From NCBI RefSeq assembly GCF_002742285.1, contig NZ_MDGM01000007.1, positions 310,001 to 374,000 of the forward strand: 64,000 nt of DNA, written 5' to 3'. Positions 1 to 8,801 of this stretch are shown here, one piece after another. The stretch comes from Paramylibacter kogurei. GTDB taxonomy: Bacteria; Pseudomonadota; Alphaproteobacteria; Rhodobacterales; Rhodobacteraceae. Positions within the stretch are counted from its first letter, which is position 1. Each line of letters opens with the position of its first letter. The notes beneath the pieces are model-generated. The model saw only the letters and a list, made by a program, of their open reading frames with translations, was not told the origin of the DNA and did no database searches. A program made the translations under genes and the position numbers.

Positions 1-292
1 TTATCAACTCCCTGCCCTGAATGGCGAAGAAATGAAAACCACATTTGTGTTTCGTGTGCGCAATATTCCCGCCGCATTATACAAGGCGATGGGGGGATTT
101 GCGACGAATGGTGTGAATATGGTGAAACTGGAATCTGCGATGGTCGATGGATCATTCACCGCAACACAGTTTTACGCCGATATCATTGGCCATCCAGACG
201 AACCCGCAGTTGCGCGGGCGTTGGAAGAGCTGGAATATTTCACCACGCATTTGGAAATCTTGGGCGTGTATAAATCCAAACACCCTGGATAA
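1..292 (+). CDS. pheA: Prephenate dehydratase, C-terminal part (ACT domain)
   Basis: This is the 3' end of a gene that begins before the window; the frame is open from base 2, so the ATG at 32 is internal. The 96 visible residues match the C-terminal regulatory ACT domain of prephenate dehydratase, which converts prephenate to phenylpyruvate in phenylalanine synthesis and is inhibited by phenylalanine. The supporting motifs are FRVRNIPAALYKAMGGFA, the variant of the usual NLTKIESRP stretch (NMVKLESA) and FYADIIGHPDE. The catalytic domain is outside the window. The identification of the domain is firm; the full gene length cannot be judged. Confidence 0.88.
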   Translation, partial: YQLPALNGEEMKTTFVFRVRNIPAALYKAMGGFATNGVNMVKLESAMVDGSFTATQFYADIIGHPDEPAVARALEELEYFTTHLEILGVYKSKHPG

Positions 293-317
293 TTTAAACC
301 AACACTAAACGCGTTTG

Positions 318-785
318 TTATGATTTGGATGCGTATTTTTTCTCGATCGAGGCGCAGAAATCTTTCATGCGCGAAGAAATGCGTTTTTCAATCGTCTTTT
401 GCGCAAGCTTAACCGATTGCAACATCAAACGTGCCGAAATGTTTTTGGCGGTGGGTGCAATAATGATTTTCACCTTGGTGCGTGCAGGGCCATCAGGGGT
501 GAAACGAATATCGATTTGTGAATCAATTGCCTTGCTTTCACAACGAAAACCTGTGGCTCTTGGCGGGTTGTATTTGGTCACATTAATATCGACATCGCGT
601 TGTTTTCCGCGAATACGACCAGACAAATGCCACGAAATGCCCTCTTGGACATCCAACAATGCATCTGTGCGTTCGATATCTAACCCACGCGATAACGCCA
701 CACTTTCAAACCATACAAAATTTGAAAATTCTTGAAACACCATTTCGACTGGTGCCTGAACGGTGCGTTTCGTTTTTAATTCCAT
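318..785 (-). CDS. SRPBCC (START-like) family protein
   Basis: A 155-residue cytoplasmic protein with the helix-grip pattern of the SRPBCC superfamily. It opens with the typical beta strand (MELKTKRTVQAPVEMVFQEF), has alternating beta strands with a conserved tryptophan (SWHLSG), and ends in a long basic amphipathic helix (residues about 115-150). Such proteins bind hydrophobic ligands or act as cyclase or dehydrase-like folds; no specific ligand can be read here. It is convergent with pheA and lies downstream of nudC on the same strand, 53 bases away, so it may be co-transcribed with nudC. The family call is sound; the function is unknown. Confidence 0.7.
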   Translation of the reverse strand: MELKTKRTVQAPVEMVFQEFSNFVWFESVALSRGLDIERTDALLDVQEGISWHLSGRIRGKQRDVDINVTKYNPPRATGFRCESKAIDSQIDIRFTPDGPARTKVKIIIAPTAKNISARLMLQSVKLAQKTIEKRISSRMKDFCASIEKKYASKS

Positions 786-838
786 TAATTTACCCTAATT
801 CAAATGCGTCGTATCATTGTTCCATGTGGCACAGTTAA

Positions 839-1795
839 TCATTCCAACGTATCTTTTAACCAGTTTTCAATCAAAAATGCGGCAATCGCGCCTTTTCTTG
901 CAGGTTTAAGGCCAACATCCTTACCCGCATAGGCGCTCAGAACTGTTTCGCGTGACACCCATTTGGCGGTTTCAATTTCCAAAGGATCAATGGTGATGTC
1001 CCGGCTTGTGGCTTGCCCGTGGCATCCGATCATCAATGATGATGGAAACGCCCAAGGTTGGCTTGCCAAATAAGAAACATCGCCAACATTTACATTTGTT
1101 TCCTCAAGTGTTTCACGACGCACGGCCGCCTCGATCGTTTCACCCGGTTCCATAAAGCCTGCCAAACAGGAATACATGCCTTCGGGCCAATTGGGTGCGC
1201 GACCCAATAGCGTATCATTGCCATGTGTGATTAACATAATGACAACGGGATCGGTGCGCGGGAACTGGGGATGTTTACAATCGCTGCAATCCGCACGCCA
1301 CCCGCCTGCGGTGAATGTATTTTCACCCCCGCAGCGTGGGCAATATTTATGCCCCTGTTGCCATGCAAATAATCCCCGTTTGGTGGCGGCCAATTCCGCA
1401 TCGCGCGGCGTTAGCAACGACATTGTTCCGCGCAATTCACAGAACAATTGATGTTCTGGGAAATCTGGGTGGTGGTTTTGGGATTGATCCAAAAACGCTT
1501 TCATTTGATCCACATCCAGATTGGGATCTTGCCAATGTGAAATATCAATCGCAAACAGCGGGGATTTTTCATGTAATCCTAAAAACAGTGCAGTTTCGCG
1601 ATGTTCTGCGACCATCGGATGACCCGCATCCAGATAAACCAAACTGTGATCTCGCGTATCAATCAATGGCTTTCCACGCCATATCAACGTAAAGCGTGCC
1701 GATGTTTCGCACAAAACCGTTGCGCTGGTTTCGCGCAGATGTGCCGCGCGATCAAAACCCGATCCACCAAATGTGACTGTTTCTGCATGTTTCAT
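839..1795 (-). CDS. nudC: NAD(+) diphosphatase / NAD-RNA decapping hydrolase NudC
   Basis: A 318-residue Nudix hydrolase that splits NAD(H) into NMN(H) and AMP and, in studied homologues, removes NAD caps from RNA. The four-cysteine zinc ribbon (CPRCGG then CSDC) precedes the Nudix box (GFMEPGETIEAAVRRETLEE), which is followed by the NudC-specific SQPWAFPSSLM motif. The frame is open to 1936, but the upstream part overlaps the SRP RNA gene. I chose ATG 1795 (MKHAETVTFGGSG) because family proteins begin with this segment and because the RNA and its promoter occupy 1839-1968. The promoter must therefore share the 1796-1874 gap with ffs. Confidence 0.9.
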   Translation of the reverse strand: MKHAETVTFGGSGFDRAAHLRETSATVLCETSARFTLIWRGKPLIDTRDHSLVYLDAGHPMVAEHRETALFLGLHEKSPLFAIDISHWQDPNLDVDQMKAFLDQSQNHHPDFPEHQLFCELRGTMSLLTPRDAELAATKRGLFAWQQGHKYCPRCGGENTFTAGGWRADCSDCKHPQFPRTDPVVIMLITHGNDTLLGRAPNWPEGMYSCLAGFMEPGETIEAAVRRETLEETNVNVGDVSYLASQPWAFPSSLMIGCHGQATSRDITIDPLEIETAKWVSRETVLSAYAGKDVGLKPARKGAIAAFLIENWLKDTLE

Positions 1796-1838
1796 GCCCG
1801 TCTTGTGCCATGCAAAAATAACAAGTGCAATCGCGCCC

Positions 1839-1867
1839 TTGATGCCGCGCATGAGTTTCATTATATG
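1839..1867 (+). promoter_or_regulatory. Sigma-70-type promoter of the SRP RNA
   Basis: TTGATG at 1839-1844 and TATATG at 1862-1867 are separated by 17 bases. The -10 ends seven bases before the first paired base of the SRP RNA at 1875, which is the expected distance to a transcription start. The position and spacing fit well; no experimental start is available. Confidence 0.65.
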
Positions 1868-1874
1868 ACGAGTC

Positions 1875-1968
1875 GAGAGGTTGGCGCGGGCAGACGCCTC
1901 GCCAACCCGGTCAGATCCGGAAGGAAGCAGCCGCAACGAGCCCCGTTTGGGTCGCTGTCCAGCCTCTC
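1875..1968 (+). ncRNA. ffs: Signal recognition particle RNA (4.5S type)
   Basis: A 94-base small SRP RNA. It contains the near-universal SRP core GGTCAGATCCGGAAGGAAGC (1909-1928) with the GGAA tetraloop that binds Ffh M domain. The 5' end GAGAGGTTGG pairs with the 3' end CCAGCCTCTC, giving the closed hairpin expected for the short bacterial form. A T-rich run (ACTTTTATT) follows and may act in termination. The RNA works with Ffh and FtsY in co-translational targeting of membrane proteins. It is encoded opposite to nudC, and an upstream extension of nudC would wrongly run through it. Confidence 0.95.
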
Positions 1969-1995
1969 ACTTTTATTCTGATTGCGTGCGGTTTT

Positions 1996-2871
1996 TTGAA
2001 AAAGCTCATTTCATTTGTTTTTGGCACCTTTTGCGCCGCAGTGATTTTTTTCTGCATCTATTTGTTTGCGGAAATTGGTGTGCAACGTTTTTTGTTTCAC
2101 CCAACACCTGTTCCCATCGGCACAAACAACACCCTCGAAATCAGCAACGATCAATCAGATGGTATTATCGCAGGGCGATTTTTTTATGAACAACGCGGTG
2201 ATCTTACGCCCAAACCACCCAGCAACAGCGCCTATAGCCCGCGCATTTTTGGCGATCAGCGATTTTCAACACGCTTTGATGGAAAATCACGGGTCTGGCG
2301 CGGATTTGGAAAACGATCAAACACATTGAAACCTGCGATAGTGTTATTGCACGGGGCCAAACGCTCGGGCGCATCCATGTTAGACATGTGGCAAGGCGTA
2401 TCGCGGCGCAATGATGTGGTGCTCATCGCTCCAGATTCATTTGGCGCCAGCTGGTCACGCGAAAATGACACCGAAGAATTCTTGGCCCATGTATTGGCCG
2501 AAGCGGATGAAAAATACGGGATCGATCCCGAACGCATTTACCTGTTTGGCCATTCATCGGGTGCAATCCACGCCCAAGAAATTGCCAATGGCGGTTCATT
2601 GAAATGGGTGGCGGTGGGGGCACATGCCGGCACGCCATATTGGCGTAATTTCACACCGCGCAAAGATGCACCAGCAGTGAAAATATTCCTTGGTTCACGC
2701 GATCACAATTTCCCTATGGGACAGGCATTGGCATCTGCGCAAAAGCTTGCGGAAAACGGGCATGATGTTTATTTCACCGAAATTCCAAACCACACGCATT
2801 GGTATTATATCATCGGTCAACGGCTCAGCGATGAAACATGGGAATTTTTCCAATCTCAAACAAATGGCTGA
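1996..2871 (+). CDS. Membrane-anchored alpha/beta hydrolase (PHB depolymerase/esterase-like)
   Basis: A 291-residue protein with one N-terminal hydrophobic segment (residues 3-25) and an alpha/beta hydrolase fold. The oxyanion strand LLHGAKRSGASM, the nucleophile elbow GHSSGA, an acid candidate in GSRDHNFPMG and a terminal histidine in NHTHWYY can be seen. The arrangement recalls the esterase PHB depolymerase/LpqC group, so the substrate is probably an ester at or outside the inner membrane; this is inferred. The start shown is TTG, with no convincing ribosome site, so the true start is uncertain. It lies just after ffs and 109 bases before dnaX on the same strand. Confidence 0.7.
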   Translation: MKKLISFVFGTFCAAVIFFCIYLFAEIGVQRFLFHPTPVPIGTNNTLEISNDQSDGIIAGRFFYEQRGDLTPKPPSNSAYSPRIFGDQRFSTRFDGKSRVWRGFGKRSNTLKPAIVLLHGAKRSGASMLDMWQGVSRRNDVVLIAPDSFGASWSRENDTEEFLAHVLAEADEKYGIDPERIYLFGHSSGAIHAQEIANGGSLKWVAVGAHAGTPYWRNFTPRKDAPAVKIFLGSRDHNFPMGQALASAQKLAENGHDVYFTEIPNHTHWYYIIGQRLSDETWEFFQSQTNG

Positions 2872-2980
2872 ACGCGTAAAATTATTTTTACGTCAAATGG
2901 CGGGTAATCCCAAACTGTTCCTTGCCGTGACCGTGCCAAGGCTTTACGTTTGATTGTGAACTTTTAACGCATCGGACCTC

Positions 2981-4750
2981 ATGTCAAACGAATCTGTCGA
3001 AAATCAAACTGCTTATCAGGTGTTGGCGCGTAAATACCGCCCCGCCACGTTCAAAGATTTGATTGGACAAGATGCGATGGTGCGCACGCTGAAAAACGCG
3101 TTTGAATCCGATCGTATCGCCCATGCATTTGTAATGACGGGTGTGCGCGGGGTGGGCAAAACCACTACGGCGCGGATCATCGCCAAGGGGATGAATTGTA
3201 TCGGCCCTGATGGCAACGGTGGCCCGACAATTTCACCCTGTGATCAATGTGAACCATGCAAGGCGATTGCCGAAGGTCGCCATGTTGACGTGATGGAAAT
3301 GGACGCCGCCAGCCGCACAGGTGTGGGCGACATTCGCGAAATCATCGACAGCGTGCATTACCGCGCTGCATCCGCACGTTACAAGATTTACATCATCGAC
3401 GAGGTGCACATGTTATCGACCAGCGCGTTTAACGCGTTGCTCAAAACACTGGAAGAACCACCAGAACATGTGAAATTCATCTTTGCCACCACCGAAATTC
3501 GTAAAATTCCCGTGACCGTCCTGTCACGTTGTCAGCGCTTCGATCTTCGCAGGATCGAACCCGAAGTGATGATGTCACATCTGCGCAATATTGCGGATCA
3601 AGAATCCGCTCAAATCGCAGAGGATGCACTGGCACTCATCACACGCAGCGCCGAAGGTTCGGTGCGTGATGCGCTATCCTTGCTTGATCAGGCCATCGCG
3701 CATGGTGCGGGTGAAACCACCGCCATGCAGGTGCGTGCGATGTTGGGCTTGGCTGATCGCGGGCGCGTGCTTGATCTGTTTGATTTCATTATGCAGGGCG
3801 ATGCCGCGGGTGCGTTGACCGAATTGTCTGGCCAATATGCCGAGGGCGCCGATCCAATGGCGGTGCTGCGCGATTTGGCGGAGATCACCCATTGGGTATC
3901 GGTCATTAAAATTTCACCAGAGGCCGCGGATGATCCCACGGTTGCGCCTGATGAACGCGAACGGGGCAAAGCGGCGGCAACGGATTTGCCGATGCGCGCA
4001 TTGACCCGTATGTGGCAAATGCTGCTCAAAGCATTAGAAGAAGTCGGCAATGCGCCAAATGCAATGATGGCCGCCGAAATGGCAATTATCCGATTAACCC
4101 ATGTCGCCGATTTGCCCAGCCCCGAAGAATTGATCCGCAAATTACAAGACGGCCCACAACCCACACCGCCAAATGGTGGCGGCGCACCTGCACCAAACGG
4201 TGGGGGTGATGTGAATATGGGCGCGGCGGGCAGCGTATCGGGTGGCTCTGCTGGTACAACAATGATCGCAGGCAGCAACGCCGCCGTTGCCATTGCCCAA
4301 CCCGAAGAAGCATTGGCACGATATGCGCGGTTTGACCAAGTGGTCGAATTGATCCGCGCACGGCGCGATATGCGTTTGCTGGTGGAGGTTGAAACCTATT
4401 TCCGCCTTGCCAGTTACAAACCGGGGCGCATCGAATTTCAACCAACGGACGAGGCACCAAATGATCTGGCGCAACGTCTGGGGCAGCGTTTGCAGACATG
4501 GACAGGTGCACGTTGGGGCGTAACACTTGTAAATGATGGTGGTGGTGCCACAATCAACGAATTGCGCCTTGAAGAACGCGATAATCTTCAGGCAGAGGCC
4601 GAAGAACACCCCTTGGTCAAGGCCGCGCTCAGCACCTTTGAAGGTGCCGAAATACTAGAGGTACGCAAACCCGAAGATATCGACAGCGACGAATTTTTGG
4701 AAGAAATCCCAGAGGTTGACGATGATTGGGACCCGTTCGAGGATGACTAG
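2981..4750 (+). CDS. dnaX: DNA polymerase III subunit gamma/tau
   Basis: The clamp-loader ATPase of the replicative polymerase, 589 residues. The AAA+ domain has Walker A GVRGVGKTT (54-62), the zinc module C73/C87/C90/C93 and Walker B IIDEVHML (138-145), followed by the sensor and arginine regions (LSRCQRFD). A Gly/Pro/Asn-rich linker (about 395-430) joins the tau C-terminal region, which ends in an acidic tail. I saw no A6G slippery site in the linker, so I have no sign of a programmed short gamma form. It heads the conserved dnaX-ybaB-recR group. Confidence 0.96.
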   Translation: MSNESVENQTAYQVLARKYRPATFKDLIGQDAMVRTLKNAFESDRIAHAFVMTGVRGVGKTTTARIIAKGMNCIGPDGNGGPTISPCDQCEPCKAIAEGRHVDVMEMDAASRTGVGDIREIIDSVHYRAASARYKIYIIDEVHMLSTSAFNALLKTLEEPPEHVKFIFATTEIRKIPVTVLSRCQRFDLRRIEPEVMMSHLRNIADQESAQIAEDALALITRSAEGSVRDALSLLDQAIAHGAGETTAMQVRAMLGLADRGRVLDLFDFIMQGDAAGALTELSGQYAEGADPMAVLRDLAEITHWVSVIKISPEAADDPTVAPDERERGKAAATDLPMRALTRMWQMLLKALEEVGNAPNAMMAAEMAIIRLTHVADLPSPEELIRKLQDGPQPTPPNGGGAPAPNGGGDVNMGAAGSVSGGSAGTTMIAGSNAAVAIAQPEEALARYARFDQVVELIRARRDMRLLVEVETYFRLASYKPGRIEFQPTDEAPNDLAQRLGQRLQTWTGARWGVTLVNDGGGATINELRLEERDNLQAEAEEHPLVKAALSTFEGAEILEVRKPEDIDSDEFLEEIPEVDDDWDPFEDD

Positions 4751-4827
4751 CCCATCACACGGGATGTCTGGCATTTTGGACAATCTAATGCTACATATTA
4801 ATCAAACACAAACGACGGAGAATTGTG

Positions 4828-5163
4828 ATGCTTAAAGGCATGGGCGATATGGCCAAGTTGATGAAACAGGCTAAAGATATGCAATCCAAAATGGAAGATG
4901 CACAAAGCAAGCTAAACGACATAGAGGTCGAAGGCGAAGCAGGTGCTGGCATGGTCAAGGTGCGCGTTTCCGCCAAAGGCGAAGTGCGCGGATTGAACAT
5001 TGATCCATCCATTTTCAACCCAGACGACAAAGAGGTCGTCGAAGATTTGATCGTGGCCGCCATCAAAGACGGCCAAGCCAAAGCAGCGGCAAAACAAGCC
5101 GAAGAAATGGGCAAAGTCACCGAAGGTTTGAACCTGCCTGCGGGAATGAAGCTCCCGTTTTAG
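4828..5163 (+). CDS. YbaB/EbfC family nucleoid-associated protein
   Basis: A small 111-residue DNA-binding protein of the YbaB/EbfC family. It has an N-terminal charged helix (MLKGMGDMAKLMKQAKDMQ) and the conserved strand and helix GLNIDPSIFNPDDKEVVEDLI. Family members form dimers that coat DNA. The ATG at 4828 is preferred over the in-frame GTG three bases earlier because CGGAG at 4816-4820 is then well spaced. The position between dnaX and recR is typical and supports a role linked to replication and repair. Confidence 0.93.
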   Translation: MLKGMGDMAKLMKQAKDMQSKMEDAQSKLNDIEVEGEAGAGMVKVRVSAKGEVRGLNIDPSIFNPDDKEVVEDLIVAAIKDGQAKAAAKQAEEMGKVTEGLNLPAGMKLPF

Positions 5164-5181
5164 GGTGTTCGGATCGCACGC

Positions 5182-5781
5182 GTGAACAGCAACAACAAAG
5201 ACATCGATATTTTGATTCAGTTGATGGCCAAGCTCCCCGGGCTTGGCCCGCGATCAGCGCGGCGTGCGGTTCTGCATCTAATTAAAAAGCGCGATATTTT
5301 ATTATCCCCCTTGGCCGACAGCCTGTTCACCGTGGCGCAAACCGCGCGTGAATGTGTGACCTGTGGCAATATCGGAACCATGGATCAATGTGATGTGTGT
5401 GCCGACCCACGCCGCGCCATTGGCCAGATTTGCGTGGTCGAAGACGTGTCTGATCTTTGGGCGATGGAACGCGCGGCGGTGTTCAAGGGGCGCTATCACG
5501 TCTTGGGCGGTGTGTTATCCGCGCTTGATGGTGTTGGCCCCGAAGAATTACGCATTCCAAATCTGGTGTCGCGTGTTGGCGATGAAAACATTACCGAGGT
5601 GATCCTTGCGCTGAACGCCACGGTCGATGGCCAGACCACGGCGCATTACATTGCCGATCAGCTAGAAGACATGGGGGTCAGCGTCACATCATTGGCCCAA
5701 GGTGTGCCCATTGGGGGCGAATTGGATTATCTGGACGATGGCACAATCACAGCGGCGCTAAATGCGCGAAAGGCCGTTTAG
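5182..5781 (+). CDS. recR: Recombination mediator protein RecR
   Basis: A 199-residue RecR of the RecFOR pathway, which helps load RecA on gapped single-stranded DNA. The helix-hairpin-helix [11 protein letters not shown] (19-29), the zinc finger C58/C61/C70/C73 and the Toprim region ([15 protein letters not shown]) are all intact. The start codon is GTG at 5182, 18 bases after ybaB. The stop codon overlaps the stop of the converging EamA gene within the four bases TTAG. Confidence 0.95.
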   Translation: MNSNNKDIDILIQLMAKLPGLGPRSARRAVLHLIKKRDILLSPLADSLFTVAQTARECVTCGNIGTMDQCDVCADPRRAIGQICVVEDVSDLWAMERAAVFKGRYHVLGGVLSALDGVGPEELRIPNLVSRVGDENITEVILALNATVDGQTTAHYIADQLEDMGVSVTSLAQGVPIGGELDYLDDGTITAALNARKAV

Positions 5782-6662
5782 GGTTTCGTGCGCATCGCTT
5801 TTCGTTCGCGCTGTGTAATATAAAATGTGGCTGCGATAATCACGGCAGCTCCGATCAAAGTGAGTTGATCTGGCGTTTCATCAAACATCAGATATCCCGC
5901 AATCCCCAAGATCACCAATCGCAAATACGCAAACGGCGCAATCACCGCCGCATCGCCATAGCGATAGGCCTGAATATCCCCGATTTGGCGCACGATCCCA
6001 AACAAAACCAATGCCACCACCCAAGCCCAAGTCGTGGGCTGGCTTGGCAGTGATGGATCAGACCAAACAAATGGAACAGTTACAAATAATGTCATCACAT
6101 TGGCGGAAAAGAATGTTGAAAATGGGCCGTCAGCCTCTGCCAGACCACGCGACATAACCAATACAGCGGCGAACATAAGCGAGCTAATCAACGCGGCAAC
6201 CATACCCATGTTCAATTCCATTCCAGGGCGCAATATGATCACCGCCCCCAAAAAACCCAGCGCGATGGCAATGATGCGCCTTGGGCCAATTTGTTCTTTG
6301 AAAAAGATCACACTGAGCAATGTTGCAAATATCGGGGCGGTGAAAAACAAAACCGACACGGTTGCCAATGGAATTTTGGTAATCGAATAAAACCCAAGCA
6401 ATGTGGAAAACCCGACCAGCACACCGCGAATGACATGGCGCCAAGGTTGTGAAAATTGCAATTGTTTCCGCAACGTGGGCAATAACCCCATGGCGATGAA
6501 TACCAAAACCAAGGTGATCGAAAATCGCGCCATTGCGATCATGCTACTGCCCATTTCGGCGGCGGCACCGCGTATGGCAATGGTCATCACACTGGCGGTG
6601 ATAACGGCAACCAACGCCCAAACCATGCCTTTGAAATTGTCGTGAACATGTGGGGCTGGCAT
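5778..6662 (-). CDS. EamA/DMT-superfamily transporter
   Basis: A 294-residue integral membrane protein with about ten hydrophobic helices in two EamA repeats ([15 protein letters not shown] and [17 protein letters not shown]). It belongs to the drug/metabolite transporter superfamily; the substrate cannot be read from sequence. The frame extends to 6743, but ATG 6662 ([15 protein letters not shown]) gives a normal cytoplasmic N-terminus and leaves room for a promoter shared with the divergent hemF. It is convergent with recR and unrelated in sequence detail to the second EamA gene downstream of hemF. Confidence 0.8.
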   Translation of the reverse strand: MPAPHVHDNFKGMVWALVAVITASVMTIAIRGAAAEMGSSMIAMARFSITLVLVFIAMGLLPTLRKQLQFSQPWRHVIRGVLVGFSTLLGFYSITKIPLATVSVLFFTAPIFATLLSVIFFKEQIGPRRIIAIALGFLGAVIILRPGMELNMGMVAALISSLMFAAVLVMSRGLAEADGPFSTFFSANVMTLFVTVPFVWSDPSLPSQPTTWAWVVALVLFGIVRQIGDIQAYRYGDAAVIAPFAYLRLVILGIAGYLMFDETPDQLTLIGAAVIIAATFYITQRERKAMRTKP

Positions 6663-6765
6663 TTCGAATCCTTTGAAATTGTGCGCCACGCTAACCAGCG
6701 CGACAATAAGTTGCAATCGCTGTTGCCCACTGGCGTGGAACAAAAACTTTCGCTAAAGCAAAGGC

Positions 6766-7647
6766 ATGACAGATATTTTTGACACCCGCAAAACCCGCGC
6801 AAGCGATTGGTTCAAAACACTGCGCGATGACATTTGCACCGCGTTTGAAACGCTTGAGGATACGCAAACCACAGGCCCGCATGCGCAGCTGCCCGCTGGG
6901 CGGTTTGAGCGCACAAAAACCATGCGCGATGGTGGCGCTGGTGGGGGCGGTGAAATGTCAGTAATGCGCGGTGGGCGCGTGTTTGAAAAGGTGGGTGTGA
7001 ACATTTCCACCGTGCATGGCACCCTGTCACCCATGGCGCAAAAATCCATGGCGGCGCGCAAGGATCTTGATTTTGGCGATGATCACCGGTTTTGGGCATC
7101 GGGCATTTCATTGGTCGCCCATATGAACAGCCCCAAATGCCCCGCCGTTCACATGAACACGCGCATGTTTTGGACACCCCACGCCGCATGGTTTGGCGGG
7201 GGTTCCGATCTGAACCCAATGATCGAAGTCCCAGAGGACACGGCGTTTTTCCACGATGTGCAAAAACAGGCCTGTGACAAACACGATCCCGCATATTACC
7301 CACGGTTCAAAGAATGGGCCGATGAATATTTCATGATCAAACATTGGAATGAACCCCGCGGCGTTGGCGGCATATTCTTTGATGATTTGGATACGGGCGA
7401 TTGGGAGGCTGATTTTGCCTTTACCCAAGACGCAGGGCGTGCATTTTTAAACGCATTCCTGCCCATCACCGAAAAACGCCGCACCGAAGCGTGGACAGAT
7501 GACGATCGCGAAATTCAATTACGCAAGCGCGGGCGATATGCGGAATTTAATCTGGTCTATGATCGTGGCACGCATTTTGGATTGCAAAGCGGACATGACC
7601 CAAGCGCGGTGTTAATGAGCCTGCCACCCGTGGCGAAATGGTATTGA
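6766..7647 (+). CDS. hemF: Oxygen-dependent coproporphyrinogen III oxidase (short C-terminus)
   Basis: HemF oxidatively decarboxylates coproporphyrinogen III to protoporphyrinogen IX. Family signatures are present: HMNSPKCPAVHMNTRMF, WFGGGSDLNP, RGVGGIFFDDL and EFNLVYDRGTHFGLQSG. The 293-residue protein stops straight after SLPPVAKWY; homologues I know continue about 20 residues with a Pro-Gly-Ser-x-Glu-Ala and Arg-Asp-Trp tail. The reading frame after the stop does not encode that tail in any frame; instead the next gene begins inside hemF. The catalytic core is complete, so it is probably active, but the short end is unusual. It forms a haem set with hemE and hemC nearby. Confidence 0.92.
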   Translation: MTDIFDTRKTRASDWFKTLRDDICTAFETLEDTQTTGPHAQLPAGRFERTKTMRDGGAGGGGEMSVMRGGRVFEKVGVNISTVHGTLSPMAQKSMAARKDLDFGDDHRFWASGISLVAHMNSPKCPAVHMNTRMFWTPHAAWFGGGSDLNPMIEVPEDTAFFHDVQKQACDKHDPAYYPRFKEWADEYFMIKHWNEPRGVGGIFFDDLDTGDWEADFAFTQDAGRAFLNAFLPITEKRRTEAWTDDDREIQLRKRGRYAEFNLVYDRGTHFGLQSGHDPSAVLMSLPPVAKWY

Positions 7648-8543
7648 GCACCACACCAAAACCCGCGTTTGAATTTGCCTTGTTGGGCGTGTTGGCGTTG
7701 TTGTGGGGCTCATCCTATTTATTTCTAAAACTTGCGGTTACCGAAATTCCGCCCATCACATTGATCGCCTGTCGCGTATCCATCGCGGCGGTGTTTTTGA
7801 TGGGTGTCATGGCGTGGCGGCGCGATCAATTCCCCCGCGATGCGCAATCATGGCGCAAGTTGTTCATTCAATCCTTTTTCAACAGCTTTGGCGCATGGGT
7901 GGTCTTGGCTTGGGGACAGCAATTCGTGGACAGCGGATTGGCAAGTGTCCTGAATTCCACATCACCGATTTTCGTGTTTTTCATAACCCTTTTGATCACG
8001 CGCCACGAACCAACCAATCCGTTGCGTTTTATCGGCGCGGTGCTTGGCCTGTGCGGGGTGGTGTTAATTATCGGGGTCGATGTTTTGGCGGGGCTTGGCC
8101 AACAGGTGGCGGGGCAATTGGCGGCGTTGATGGGTGCGTTCCTTTATGGGATTGCGGCGATCTATGGCAAACGCCTGTCGCATTTATCCGCACCTGTGAC
8201 AGCAACATGTACCATGATCTGGGCGGTGGTGGTGTTATGGCCACTGGCATTCATTTTGGAAAACCCAACAGAGCTGCGCCCACCACCGCAAGCGATTGGT
8301 GCCACATTGATGTTATCGGTGTTTTGCACAGGCTTTGCATTACTGATTTATTTTCGCCTGCTCAAAACTCTTGGATCAATGGGCGTCGCGAGCCAAGCGT
8401 ATTTACGCGCGGGCGTTGGTGTCATGCTGGGTGTTATGTTTCTGGGAGAAACAATCACACCGATGGTGGGTGTTGGCCTGATCCTTGTGTTGCTGGGGAT
8501 TATTGCGATTAACCTGCGCCCCAAACAGCGAACGCAACTGTAA
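7638..8543 (+). CDS. EamA/DMT-superfamily transporter
   Basis: A 301-residue protein with about ten membrane helices and two EamA repeats (ALLGVLALLWGSSYLFLKL; LAALMGAFLYGIAAIYGKRL), ending in a short basic tail. The motif LNSTSPIFVFFITLL is typical of the repeat 1 end. The ATG at 7638 overlaps the last ten bases of hemF, so translation is probably coupled to hemF. The substrate is unknown; coupling to hemF could mean export of a porphyrin or an unrelated metabolite, but this is only a guess. Confidence 0.82.
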   Translation: MVLSTTPKPAFEFALLGVLALLWGSSYLFLKLAVTEIPPITLIACRVSIAAVFLMGVMAWRRDQFPRDAQSWRKLFIQSFFNSFGAWVVLAWGQQFVDSGLASVLNSTSPIFVFFITLLITRHEPTNPLRFIGAVLGLCGVVLIIGVDVLAGLGQQVAGQLAALMGAFLYGIAAIYGKRLSHLSAPVTATCTMIWAVVVLWPLAFILENPTELRPPPQAIGATLMLSVFCTGFALLIYFRLLKTLGSMGVASQAYLRAGVGVMLGVMFLGETITPMVGVGLILVLLGIIAINLRPKQRTQL

Positions 8544-8801
8544 CGCAAACGCAATCCATTTCTGGCAATATCCAAGGCGTCGACAAAACGTGGTTTTGGC
8601 GCGGAGTAACGCCCGCGTCTTTCGCAATCACTGGTGAGCATGGCAATCCGTGGCAGGATCGCCATTGAAAACGGGGTTATCACCCCCGTAAACACAACCA
8701 CAATGGTGGGCCCGCCTTATAACATTGAAACACGGTTCTACACATGTTTCCCCTCGCAGATCGTGCAGGTATTGCACGCGCTGCGGGGTCTTTGTGCTGG
8801 A

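Noticed and set aside
1796..1936. N-terminal extension of nudC
   Set aside because: It overlaps the SRP RNA and its promoter, and family proteins start at the segment beginning at 1795.
3360..4320. Programmed frameshift producing a short DnaX gamma form
   Set aside because: No A6G-type slippery heptamer was found in the linker region.
3688..4609. Several long minus-strand frames inside dnaX
   Set aside because: They are antisense to a complete, well-conserved gene and reflect its repetitive codon pattern and Gly/Pro/Asn linker.
8348..8701. 117-codon minus-strand frame after the EamA gene
   Set aside because: Over half of it is antisense to the transporter gene, it starts with GTG without a ribosome site, and it matches no family I know.
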